DNA of 64,000 bases. It comes from Methylobacterium sp. 10. Its GTDB lineage: Bacteria; Pseudomonadota; Alphaproteobacteria; Rhizobiales; Beijerinckiaceae. Where the stretch lies: contig NZ_KI912577.1 of NCBI RefSeq assembly GCF_000519085.1, positions 3,094,035 to 3,158,034 on the forward strand, in the 5' to 3' direction. The notes beneath the pieces were generated by a model, which made no database searches, was not told the origin of the DNA, and saw only the letters and a program-made list of their open reading frames with translations. Below are positions 38,980 through 47,441 of the stretch, piece after piece (the stretch's first letter is position 1; each line of letters starts with the position of its first letter). Made by a program: the position numbers and the translations under genes.

Positions 38980-39348
38980 TTGGCCCGTATCGCAGGCGTC
39001 AACATCCCGACCAACAAGCGCGTCGTCATCGCGCTGCAGTACATTCACGGCATCGGCGCGAAGAAGGCCGAAGAGATCACCGGCAAGGTCGGCATCCCCG
39101 CCGAGCGCCGCGTGAACCAGCTGACCGACGCCGAGGTGCTGTCGATCCGCGAGACGATCGACCGCGACTACATCGTCGAGGGCGATCTGCGCCGTGAAGT
39201 GTCGATGAACATCAAGCGTCTGATGGACCTCGGCTGCTACCGCGGCCTGCGTCATCGCCGCAATCTCCCCGTCCGCGGTCAGCGTACGCATACCAATGCG
39301 CGCACCCGCAAGGGCAAGTCGAAGCCGATCGCCGGCAAGAAGAAGTAA
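38980..39348 (+). CDS. rpsM: 30S ribosomal protein S13
   Basis: A 122-residue S13. [20 protein letters not shown], the helix-two-turn-helix region and the end [20 protein letters not shown] are diagnostic. The start codon is TTG, fixed by the family N-terminus and by GGAG eight nt upstream. The 211 bp after adk contain no gene that I can support. Confidence 0.97.
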   Translation: MARIAGVNIPTNKRVVIALQYIHGIGAKKAEEITGKVGIPAERRVNQLTDAEVLSIRETIDRDYIVEGDLRREVSMNIKRLMDLGCYRGLRHRRNLPVRGQRTHTNARTRKGKSKPIAGKKK

Positions 39349-39360
39349 TTTTTCGAGATT

Positions 39361-39391
39361 GGGAGGCAGCGCTTCGCTCTGCCTCCCTTCT
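39361..39391 (+). terminator. Hairpin between rpsM and rpsK
   Basis: A 9-bp perfect stem GGGAGGCAG (39361-39369) with CTGCCTCCC (39379-39387), followed by TTCT. It could terminate weakly or stabilise the rpsM mRNA. The rest of the 173-bp gap resembles a decayed intergenic repeat. Confidence 0.45.
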
Positions 39392-39521
39392 GTCGCGCCG
39401 GGTGGCCCGCTAGCGGCAGCCCGTATGGCGGAACGGTCATCCTGAGCCGCGCCGCCGGCACCGCACAAAAATCCCGAGCGCCTGGAATGACGGGCGCGCC
39501 TGAAGGACGAGACGAGAGACA

Positions 39522-39911
39522 ATGGCCAAGGAAGCAACCCGCATTCGCCGCCGCGAACGCAAGAACATCGTGTCGGGCGTCGCCCACGTGAACGCCTCGT
39601 TCAACAACACGATGATCACCATCACCGACGCGCAGGGCAACACCATCTCCTGGTCGTCCGCCGGCGCCATGGGCTTCAAGGGTTCGCGCAAGTCGACGCC
39701 TTACGCCGCCCAGGTCGCCGCCGAGGACGCCGCCCGCAAGGCCTCCGAGCACGGCATGCGCACCCTCGAAGTCGAGGTGTCCGGTCCCGGTTCGGGCCGT
39801 GAATCGGCGCTCCGCGCGCTGCAGGCCGCCGGCTTCACCGTGACCTCCATCCGCGACGTGACGTCGATCCCGCATAACGGCTGCCGTCCGCGCAAGCGTC
39901 GTCGCGTCTGA
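39522..39911 (+). CDS. rpsK: 30S ribosomal protein S11
   Basis: A 129-residue S11. [37 protein letters not shown] and [16 protein letters not shown] are typical. GAGACGAGAGAC lies before the ATG. It should be followed by rpoA, but a hydrolase gene intervenes. Confidence 0.98.
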   Translation: MAKEATRIRRRERKNIVSGVAHVNASFNNTMITITDAQGNTISWSSAGAMGFKGSRKSTPYAAQVAAEDAARKASEHGMRTLEVEVSGPGSGRESALRALQAAGFTVTSIRDVTSIPHNGCRPRKRRRV

Positions 39912-39956
39912 TACCGGTTCGTTGCTCGGCCCTTTGGTGTGAAAGCGGAGAAACGT

Positions 39957-40832
39957 GTGCCCGATGCCGTGAAGGCGCTCCCCGGCGTTCTACGTTGGAG
40001 CCTTGGCGATCTGACCGTCACCGTTCTGAATGACGGTTACCTTCAAGGCTCCCTCGATCTCGTCACCGGGATCGGGTCGGACGAGGCCGGTTCGCTTCAG
40101 GCGGCCGGCTTTCGTGCGCAGGCCCCTCGGATCACGCTCAACGCCTACCTGATCGAGGGGCCCGGCCGGAAGCCGATCCTCATCGATTCGGGCATGGGCC
40201 GTTTCGGTGGCGACACGCTCGGTCGGGTTCCGGCCGCGCTCGCTGCGGCGGGGGTCAGCCCGAGCGACATCGAGACGGTGCTGCTCACGCATCTCCATCC
40301 CGATCATGCCGGTGGCTTGATCCACGACGACGGTTCGGCGGCCTATCCCAACGCGGAACTCGTCCTGCATCAGGCCGAGAGCGCTCACTGGCTGGCGGAC
40401 GATGCGATCTCACGGGCTCCCGCGGGAGCCCGGCCGTATTTCGAGAATGCGCAGAAGGCGGTGGCTCCCTATGCCGGCCGCGTGCGGACGATGACCGATG
40501 GTGACGTCCTTCCGGGCATCACGGCAGTTCCCTTGCCGGGGCATACGCCGGGTCACACCGGCTTTCGCATCGTCTCGGGCTCCGCGTCCCTCCTGATGTG
40601 GGCGGATATCGTCCATTTGCCGGCGATCCAGTTCAAGCGTCCGGAGGCCACGATGGTCTTCGACGTCGATCCGGATCGGGCGAGGGCGGTGCGCAAGCGG
40701 ATGCTGGACGAGGTCTCGAGCGAGAGAACCTTCGTCACCGGCGGACATCTGGAGTTCCCGGCGCTCGGCTACGTGGCGCGGGAGGGCGGGGCCTACAGCT
40801 TCGTCCCGGAACTCTGGGTCGCGGCCCAATAA
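39957..40832 (+). CDS. Metallo-beta-lactamase-fold hydrolase between rpsK and rpoA
   Basis: A 291-residue MBL-fold hydrolase. The metal-binding motif is THLHPDHAGG (HxHxDH), a third ligand is in LPGHTPGHTGFRIV, a bridging Asp is in MWADIVHLPAIQF, and a last His is in TGGHLEF. The pattern resembles lactonase/AttM or other cytoplasmic MBL hydrolases; the substrate cannot be named. GTG 39957 is preferred because GGAG lies 6 nt before it; GTG 39939 is also open. It is 45 bp after rpsK with no terminator, so it is probably cotranscribed with ribosomal genes. No signal peptide is seen, so it acts in the cytoplasm. Confidence 0.88.
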   Translation: MPDAVKALPGVLRWSLGDLTVTVLNDGYLQGSLDLVTGIGSDEAGSLQAAGFRAQAPRITLNAYLIEGPGRKPILIDSGMGRFGGDTLGRVPAALAAAGVSPSDIETVLLTHLHPDHAGGLIHDDGSAAYPNAELVLHQAESAHWLADDAISRAPAGARPYFENAQKAVAPYAGRVRTMTDGDVLPGITAVPLPGHTPGHTGFRIVSGSASLLMWADIVHLPAIQFKRPEATMVFDVDPDRARAVRKRMLDEVSSERTFVTGGHLEFPALGYVAREGGAYSFVPELWVAAQ

Positions 40833-40951
40833 CCGCCCGCTGCGTCGCGGGTACATGATTTTCGAGACCGAGCCGTGCAAGGCGATGCACGGGAAGGGCT
40901 CAAGGACCGACCACTGCAGTGGCTCGTGTCGGAAGTGCGAGAGGTAGGACC

Positions 40952-41971
40952 GTGGTCATACAGAAGAACTGGCAAGAGCTCATCAAGCCGAACAAGCTCC
41001 AGGTTTCGACCGGGCATGACCCCAAGCGGGTCGCCACCGTCGTCGCCGAGCCCCTCGAGCGCGGCTTCGGCACCACCCTCGGCAACTCCCTGCGCCGGGT
41101 TCTCCTGTCGTCGCTCCAGGGCGCGGCCGTGACCTCGGTCCAGATCGACGGCGTGCTGCACGAATTCTCGTCGATCCCCGGCGTGCGTGAGGACGTCACC
41201 GACATCGTCCTCAACATCAAGACCATCGCGATCCGGTCGCAGACCGAAGCGCCCAAGCGCCTGACCCTGCGCAAGACCGGTCCGGGCACCGTCACCGCCG
41301 GCGACATCGCCGCCGTCGGGGATATCCAGATCCTCAATCCCGAACTCGTCATCTGCACCCTCGACGATGGCGCCGAGATCCGGATGGAATTCACCGTCGC
41401 CACCGGCAAGGGCTACGTCCCGGCCGAGCGCAACCGTCCCGAGGACGCGCCCATCGGTCTGATCCCGGTCGACGCCCTGTTCTCGCCGGTCACCAAGGTG
41501 TCCTACCGCATCGAGACCACCCGCGAGGGCCAGGATCTCGACAAGGACAAGCTGACGATGACGATCGAGACCAACGGCGCCGTGTCGCCGGAGGACGCGC
41601 TGGCCTATGCCGCGCGCATCCTCCAGGACCAGCTCCAGGTGTTCGTGAACTTCGAGGAGCCCCGCAAGGAGGAGGCGCAGCCGCTCGCGCCGCAGCTCCC
41701 CTTCAACCCGGCGCTGCTCAAGAAGGTCGACGAACTCGAGCTGTCGGTCCGTTCGGCGAACTGCCTGAAGAACGACAACATCGTCTATATCGGCGACCTC
41801 ATCCAGAAGTCCGAGGGCGAGATGCTTCGCACCCCGAACTTCGGTCGCAAGTCGCTCAACGAGATCAAGGAAGTCCTGGCCGCGATGGGTCTCCACCTCG
41901 GCATGGACATCCCCGGCTGGCCGCCGGAGAACATCGAAGATCTCGCCAAGCGCTTCGAAGAGCACTACTGA
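40952..41971 (+). CDS. rpoA: DNA-directed RNA polymerase subunit alpha
   Basis: A 339-residue alpha subunit. The N-terminal domain shows [20 protein letters not shown] and [20 protein letters not shown]; the C-terminal domain shows [20 protein letters not shown] and [20 protein letters not shown]. The start is GTG 40952, giving [16 protein letters not shown], with GAGAGGTAGGA before it; the frame is open back to 40919. Confidence 0.98.
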   Translation: MVIQKNWQELIKPNKLQVSTGHDPKRVATVVAEPLERGFGTTLGNSLRRVLLSSLQGAAVTSVQIDGVLHEFSSIPGVREDVTDIVLNIKTIAIRSQTEAPKRLTLRKTGPGTVTAGDIAAVGDIQILNPELVICTLDDGAEIRMEFTVATGKGYVPAERNRPEDAPIGLIPVDALFSPVTKVSYRIETTREGQDLDKDKLTMTIETNGAVSPEDALAYAARILQDQLQVFVNFEEPRKEEAQPLAPQLPFNPALLKKVDELELSVRSANCLKNDNIVYIGDLIQKSEGEMLRTPNFGRKSLNEIKEVLAAMGLHLGMDIPGWPPENIEDLAKRFEEHY

Positions 41972-42160
41972 GGCGAGCCGCCTCGGGCATGACTTGGCGG
42001 CGCGTCTCGGCGCCGCCGGTTTGGTCGATCCAGCCGGCGTCCAACCTTGTACGCCAGCTCACAAAAAACCCGCCGCGGGGTCATGCGGAATGAACAGCCC
42101 CGATCATGGGGCGCTCGGCCGTACCGTGGCACGGCGGCCAGATAAGCAAGGAACAGCCAG

Positions 42161-42571
42161 ATGCGTCATGGATTTCGCGGTCGTCGCTTCAATCGCACCA
42201 CCGAACACCGCAAGGCGATGTTCGCCAACATGTCGGCCGCGCTGATCAAGCACGAGCAGATCATCACCACCCTGCCGAAGGCCAAGGATCTGCGTCCGGT
42301 CATCGAGAAGCTGATCACGCTGGGCAAGATCGACAGCCTGCATACGCGCCGCCTCGCCATGTCGCAGATCCGCGACGAGGCCATGGTCCGCAAGCTCTTC
42401 GCGGTTCTCGGCCCGCGCTACAACGCCCGTCCCGGCGGTTACTGCCGCATCATGAAGGCCGGCTTCCGCTACGGCGACAACGCTCCGCTCGCCGTGATCG
42501 AGTTCGTCGATCGCGACGTGGATGCCCGCGGCCTTGATTCGGGTCCGTCGCAGGTCTCCGACGCGGCGTAA
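42161..42571 (+). CDS. rplQ: 50S ribosomal protein L17
   Basis: A 136-residue L17. [40 protein letters not shown] and [20 protein letters not shown] match the family. AAGGAACAGCC precedes the ATG. It ends the ribosomal block; a strong terminator follows. Confidence 0.98.
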   Translation: MRHGFRGRRFNRTTEHRKAMFANMSAALIKHEQIITTLPKAKDLRPVIEKLITLGKIDSLHTRRLAMSQIRDEAMVRKLFAVLGPRYNARPGGYCRIMKAGFRYGDNAPLAVIEFVDRDVDARGLDSGPSQVSDAA

Positions 42572-42597
42572 GCCTCGGCTCCCTCCACCTGACGACG

Positions 42598-42626
42598 AAA
42601 AGGCGGCCGAGAGGCCGCCTTTTTTC
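42598..42626 (+). terminator. Bidirectional terminator after rplQ
   Basis: An 11-bp stem AAAAGGCGGCC (42598-42608) with GGCCGCCTTTT (42613-42623), loop GAGA, plus more T. The left-arm A run also serves the convergent chemosensory operon that ends at 42701. Confidence 0.94.
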
Positions 42627-42700
42627 TTGACCGCTCCGGGCCCGGACCCTCGGCCCTGTCCCCCCAGCGGGAGCGCACCGAGCGGACGCAGAGGGACTCG

Positions 42701-44563
42701 TTATGCGGTGACGAGCATCCCCGACACCAAAGCGGCCAAATCGGCCGAGTCGAAGGGCTTGCGCAGAACCGGCAAATCCTCGGGGATCGGGATCGCCTCG
42801 GCATGCCCGGTCACGATGAGGATCGGAACGGTCGACCAGCGCCGACGCACGATCTCCGCGAGTTCGACGCCCGTCATTCCCGGCATGGCGAGGTCCGCCA
42901 CGATGAGGTCGAAGGAGGAGTGCTCCAACAGGGCCACCGCCGCCGCGCCGTCGGCCGCTTCGGTCTCGGTGTAGCCGAAGGTGTTGAGGAATGACGCGGT
43001 GACGTGGCGGACCTCGGCATCGTCGTCCACTACGAGGATACGCGCCGAGCTCAGAGCGCGTGGCGCCGTCACGGTGGCGAGGGGCGGTCTCTCCTCGGCC
43101 AAGTCCGCGCGAGGGAGAAACACCTCGACCTTCGTGCCCTTCTCGACTTCGCTCGTGATGCGCAGCTTGCCCTGCGACTGCTGGGTGAGGCCGAACACCA
43201 TGGCGAGGCCGAGACCGGTGCCCTGGCCGACCGACTTCGTGGTGAAGAACGGTTCGCACACCCGCGCCAGGATCTCGGGCGGGATGCCCATGCCCGAATC
43301 GGTGATCGTCACCGTGACGTAGTCGCCCGCAGCCAGGTCGGGATCGTCGCTCACCGTCACCGCGCCCGTTGCGATGGCGATCGACCCCCCGTCCGGCATG
43401 GCGTCGCGTGCGTTGATACAGAGGTTGAGAATGGCGAGTTCCAGCTGGTCGGGATCGACCCGGGCCGCCGGATGGGCGGCGTCGAGATCGGTGGTCACCG
43501 TGACGAGCCCGCCGAGGCTTCCGCCAAGCAGCACGTCCATCCCGGCGACGAGGGCATTCACGTCCACCGACCGGGGGCGCAGGTCACGCGCCCGGCTGAA
43601 GCTGAGGAGGCGCTTCGTCAGTGAGGCACCGCGTTGCGCGGCCTGCGTCGCGTTGGTGACCAGGCGCTGGACCCGCGGCTGGTCGACGATCCTGGGGCCG
43701 ACGAGTTCGAGGCTACCCAGGATCGCGGTGAGAAGGTTGTTGAAGTCGTGGGCGATTCCACCGGCGAGGGTCCCCAGCGCCTGCATCTTGTCCGACTGGC
43801 GCAGGCGCGCCTCGAGGTTCTTCTGCTCGGTGACGTCCCGCTCGATGGTGGCGAGGTGGGTGATGGCCCCGGCGGCACCGCGAATCGGCACGCGGGTGAC
43901 ATGGCTCCAGCGCTCCGCCCCCAGCGGCCCCTCGGCGGAGACCGTCTCAGAGATGCTTCCACTCGCGATCGCGGCGCGATCGGCTTCGCGCGCGGTGCTC
44001 TCACCGTTCGGCCTGCCTTCTATCTCCTCCCTGGTGCGCCCGAGGCACTCGGCGACGGTGTGCCCGAGCCTGCTAGCCTTGCGCGCGTTGAGGCGGACGA
44101 AGCGCCCGTCCTTGTCCTTGAACGCGATGGCGTCTTCCGCATTGTCCAGGAGCCCGAGCAGCAGGGCGCGCTCGGTGGCGAGGTCGCGGGCGAGGCTGTG
44201 GCGCTCGAAGGCCTGACGGACGGTGGCGCGCAGCAGGACCGGGTCCCACGGCTTGGTGACGTAGCCGGTGATGCCACCCCGGTTGAGCGCGGCGACGACG
44301 GCGCTCATGTCGGCATAGCCGGTGAGCAGGATCGTCTGCGCGTCGTGGAACGCCCGCGCCTCGGCCAGCATGACGTCGCCGGTCATGCCGGGCATCCGCT
44401 GATCGGAGAGGATCACGGCGATGTCCGGGCTCGCCCTGAGGATGTCGAGCGCTTCGGACGGCTTCGTCGTGGTGACGACCGTGTAATCGTCCTCGAACAG
44501 GTCTTCGAGGGCGATCAGGATGTCCGGCTCGTCATCGACGGCGAGGATCGTGCCTTTGACCAT
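42701..44563 (-). CDS. Hybrid sensor kinase REC-PAS-HisKA-HATPase-REC
   Basis: A 620-residue soluble histidine kinase. An N-terminal receiver (1-120, phospho-acceptor Asp54 in SDQRMPG) is followed by a PAS domain (about 130-250), a HisKA helix with GGIAHDFNNLLTAIL (His272), a HATPase domain (NARDAMPDGG N box, SGMGIPP G1, GTGLGLAMVF G2) and a C-terminal receiver (508-620, Asp557 in VADLAMPG). No membrane segment is seen. It starts 2 nt after the stop of the preceding kinase gene, at the end of the chemosensory operon. It probably receives a phosphoryl group from CheA or the other kinase through its N-terminal receiver; no DNA-binding output exists in this gene. Confidence 0.9.
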   Translation of the reverse strand: MVKGTILAVDDEPDILIALEDLFEDDYTVVTTTKPSEALDILRASPDIAVILSDQRMPGMTGDVMLAEARAFHDAQTILLTGYADMSAVVAALNRGGITGYVTKPWDPVLLRATVRQAFERHSLARDLATERALLLGLLDNAEDAIAFKDKDGRFVRLNARKASRLGHTVAECLGRTREEIEGRPNGESTAREADRAAIASGSISETVSAEGPLGAERWSHVTRVPIRGAAGAITHLATIERDVTEQKNLEARLRQSDKMQALGTLAGGIAHDFNNLLTAILGSLELVGPRIVDQPRVQRLVTNATQAAQRGASLTKRLLSFSRARDLRPRSVDVNALVAGMDVLLGGSLGGLVTVTTDLDAAHPAARVDPDQLELAILNLCINARDAMPDGGSIAIATGAVTVSDDPDLAAGDYVTVTITDSGMGIPPEILARVCEPFFTTKSVGQGTGLGLAMVFGLTQQSQGKLRITSEVEKGTKVEVFLPRADLAEERPPLATVTAPRALSSARILVVDDDAEVRHVTASFLNTFGYTETEAADGAAAVALLEHSSFDLIVADLAMPGMTGVELAEIVRRRWSTVPILIVTGHAEAIPIPEDLPVLRKPFDSADLAALVSGMLVTA

Positions 44564-44565
44564 GT

Positions 44566-46302
44566 CTACGCTGCCTGCCGCGGAATGCCGATCACGAAAC
44601 AGGCTCCCCCCCCTTCGGCCGTCTCCACGCTGAGCGAGCCGCTATGCGCCTGTACCACGCTGTATGCAATCGCCAGCCCAAGGCCCGTCCCCGCGCCCAC
44701 GGGCTTCGTGGTGAAGAAGGGCTCGAATATCTTTTCCCGCAGGGTCTCGGGAATGCCGGGACCGGTATCGCTGATACGGATTACGTCCGTCTCGGGCAAT
44801 TCCTGTGTGACGATGGAGATGGTGCCGGATTCCGGCATGGCATCGGCGGCATTGCCGAGGATGTTCATGACGACCTGATTGAGAAGGGCGGGAGTGCAGT
44901 GGATCTCGGGACGGCCCGAGAAGTCGCGTTCGACGGTGATCCGCGTCCCGAGCTTGTGCTGGATCAAGGCAAGCACCGTCTCGATCGATTCGGGAACGTT
45001 GACGAGGGTGCGCTCGCCTTCGTCGAGGCGTGAGAACTTGCGCAGGTTGAGGACGAGATCCTGGATGCGCGTGAGCCCCATGCGCATGGAGCCGACGCGG
45101 TCGCGGCACTTGGCGAGCGCGCGGTGGGAAGCGAGTTCCGCCTCGGATGCCGCGATCTCGCCGAGCAGGCGCTCGACCGTGCCCTGATGCGCGAGGATGA
45201 AGGCGAGGGGATTGTTGATCTCATGGGCGATGCCGGCGACGAGTTCGCCGAGGGACGCCATCTTGGCGGCCTGGACGAGCTTGGCCTGGGCATCCGTGAG
45301 CTTGCGGTTGGCGGTGGCGAGGTCGCGGTTCGCCTGTTCGAGGGCGCCGGCCAGGGCGGCACGCGCCTCGGCCGCTTCGGCCTCGGCGCGCGCGCGTTCG
45401 AGGGCGCGCTCGCGGGCGCCGAACTCGCCGGCGATGCGGCGGTCGTCCTCCTCAAGGAGCTTGCGCCGGACGAGACCCCTGACACGGATGACGAGGACTT
45501 CGCCATCAGCCTTCGAGACCACGTCGTCGGCCCCCGCCGCATAGGCTTCCACCAGGAAGTCCTTGGCCGGGGCGCTGCCGGCGATGCCGACGAGGTGGAA
45601 GGTCGGCGCGCCGGCCTCCCGCGCCTCGATCCCGGCCGCCCGGCGCCGGTCGATGGCCCTGCAGAGGGCGAGGCCGTCATAGGCGGGGCCGAGGAGGTCG
45701 ATGGTCACGCAATCGAACGCGGCGTCGGCCTCATCGAGGGCGGCGAGGGCGGCGTCGTGGGTGGCGGCGGTACGAACCTCGTGCCCCTCATGCGCCAGGA
45801 GGCCGGCGAGGAAGGTGCGATAGGTGGCGCTGCCGTCGACCACGAGCACGCGGCCGCGCCGGAAGGCCGACACGCCCGGCCCGTCGCCGGGGGCGCCGCC
45901 CCCCTGGCGCTCGCGCAGGAGGGCGCGGATACGCAGGATCAGGATGTCCCGGTCGGCGGATTTCGCCACATAGGCGTCGGCGCCGCTCTCCAGCCCCTGG
46001 CGTTCGCCGTCGCGGGCGCCTGTGAGCATCAGCAGGGGCAGTGCGCGGGTACGAAGCGACAGGCGAAGCTGGCGGGTGAACTCGTCGCCGTTCATTCCCG
46101 GCAGGTGGTGGTCGGCCACGACAAGGTCGGGGAGGCGGGTGTTGAGGTGGTCGAGGGCCATCTCCGCCGTGGGGCAGCGCTCCACCGAAAAGCCGTGGCC
46201 CTCCAGGAGCAGACGCAGTTCCAGCGCCTGCGTCTCCGAATCCTCGACGAGCAGGATCCGGGGCCGGGGGAGGGTACCGTCGGGAGTGCCGGGACCGCTC
46301 AT
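44566..46302 (-). CDS. Sensor kinase REC-REC-coiled coil-HisKA-HATPase
   Basis: A 578-residue soluble kinase. The first receiver (13-130) has ILLVEDSE and Asp64 in VADHHLPGMNG. The second (150-280) has VLVVDGSATY, where one of the usual paired acidic residues is Gly, and Asp202 in TIDLLGPAYDG, so it may be partly degenerate. A coiled coil (about 283-345, Glu/Ala/Arg heptads) leads into LVQAAKMASLGELVAGIAHE (His360), a HATPase N box NILGNAADAMPESG, and GTGLGLAIAYSVV. ATG 46302 overlaps the cheB stop by 4 nt (ATGA), and the frame is open upstream only inside cheB. The layout resembles kinases fed by a CheA, but its partners are inferred. Confidence 0.88.
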   Translation of the reverse strand: MSGPGTPDGTLPRPRILLVEDSETQALELRLLLEGHGFSVERCPTAEMALDHLNTRLPDLVVADHHLPGMNGDEFTRQLRLSLRTRALPLLMLTGARDGERQGLESGADAYVAKSADRDILILRIRALLRERQGGGAPGDGPGVSAFRRGRVLVVDGSATYRTFLAGLLAHEGHEVRTAATHDAALAALDEADAAFDCVTIDLLGPAYDGLALCRAIDRRRAAGIEAREAGAPTFHLVGIAGSAPAKDFLVEAYAAGADDVVSKADGEVLVIRVRGLVRRKLLEEDDRRIAGEFGARERALERARAEAEAAEARAALAGALEQANRDLATANRKLTDAQAKLVQAAKMASLGELVAGIAHEINNPLAFILAHQGTVERLLGEIAASEAELASHRALAKCRDRVGSMRMGLTRIQDLVLNLRKFSRLDEGERTLVNVPESIETVLALIQHKLGTRITVERDFSGRPEIHCTPALLNQVVMNILGNAADAMPESGTISIVTQELPETDVIRISDTGPGIPETLREKIFEPFFTTKPVGAGTGLGLAIAYSVVQAHSGSLSVETAEGGGACFVIGIPRQAA

Positions 46303-47441
46303 GCGAAGGGGTCCGTCGCCGCGAGGCCGGGCAAAGCGAGGCGGACGAGATGGGGAGCGACCCGGTCGAGGGGGAGGATCGCGGAGGCTCCCGAGAGCCG
46401 GATCGCGGCGGCCGGCATGCCGAACACGACGGCGGTGCTCTCGTGCTCGGCCACGGTCTGGGCACCGGCCTGGCGCATGGCGAGGAGCCCCGTGGCTCCA
46501 TCCTCGCCCATGCCGGTGAGAAGGACGCCGATGCCGCGCGCCCCGGCATGGCGGGCCACGGAAGAGAACAGGACAGTGGCGGCCGGGCGCTGGCCGCCCA
46601 CGGGCGCCGCATCCGAGATGCGGAGGTATCCCCCGGGCGCCCATTCGAGATGTCGATCGCCGGGCGCCACGTAGACATGCCCCGGCTCGGCCCGCTCGCC
46701 ATCGGCGGCGAGCCTGACCGGCAGGGACACGACACCGTTCAGCCAGGAGGCGAAGCCTTCCATGAAAGCGGGCCCCATGTGCTGGACCACGAGGACGGGA
46801 AGCGGGAACCCGTCGGGCAACCCGCCGATGACGCGGGCGAGGGCGGGCGGGCCGCCGGTGGAGGCAGCGATCGCCAGGACGCTGGCGGCGTCCGAGGCAG
46901 CCGGCGGAGCGGCGAGGTCCGACGACGAAAGGGGCGCCCACCGGCGCCCGGCCCATTCCGAACCGATCGGCCGACGGCGGATCACCGGCACCGCGGCCAT
47001 GATCCGCAATTGCGTGCAGATCTCGGCGGAGACGGCATCGTAGCCGGCATGCGTCGTCGCCACCGGCTTCTCCACCACGGACAGCGCACCCGCGCGCAGG
47101 GCGTTCATGGAAATGCGCAGGGAGGAATCTTCCACCGAATCGGCGATGACGACGATGGGCGTCGGCCGCTCGGCCATGATCCGGCGCGTCGTTTCCAAAC
47201 CGTCGATGCCGGGGAGACGGATGTCCATCGAGATGACATCGGGGCGGGCATTGGGAAGCACCGCCAGGGCCTCCTCGCCGGACGCGACGGCGGCCACCAC
47301 TTCGAGGCGCGGGTCGCGGCCCACGATGTGGCGCAGGAGCTCGCGAACCACGAGGGAATCCTCCACCAGCATCACGCGCACGGGGGTACCCCGTCTCGCC
47401 GCCGGAGGGACCTCGATCGGTGTCTGTTCGGCGTCACTCAC
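46299..47441 (-). CDS. cheB: Chemotaxis-type protein-glutamate methylesterase CheB
   Basis: A 380-residue CheB (WspF-like by context), which removes methyl groups from receptor glutamates when phosphorylated by CheA. The receiver (21-140) has acidic Glu27-Asp28 and Asp73 in SMDIRLPGIDG. The methylesterase domain carries the catalytic triad Ser194 (AASTGGPPA), His221 (VVQHMGPAF) and Asp314 (GMGEDGATG). The start is GTG 47441, overlapping the cheA stop by 4 nt (GTGA). The stop overlaps the next kinase likewise. Confidence 0.95.
   Translation of the reverse strand: MSDAEQTPIEVPPAARRGTPVRVMLVEDSLVVRELLRHIVGRDPRLEVVAAVASGEEALAVLPNARPDVISMDIRLPGIDGLETTRRIMAERPTPIVVIADSVEDSSLRISMNALRAGALSVVEKPVATTHAGYDAVSAEICTQLRIMAAVPVIRRRPIGSEWAGRRWAPLSSSDLAAPPAASDAASVLAIAASTGGPPALARVIGGLPDGFPLPVLVVQHMGPAFMEGFASWLNGVVSLPVRLAADGERAEPGHVYVAPGDRHLEWAPGGYLRISDAAPVGGQRPAATVLFSSVARHAGARGIGVLLTGMGEDGATGLLAMRQAGAQTVAEHESTAVVFGMPAAAIRLSGASAILPLDRVAPHLVRLALPGLAATDPFA

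Noticed and set aside
44566..46956. 796-residue version of the REC-REC kinase
   Set aside because: The extra 218 residues overlap cheB in another frame and are Arg/Pro-rich; ATG 46302 overlaps the cheB stop by 4 nt as elsewhere in the operon.
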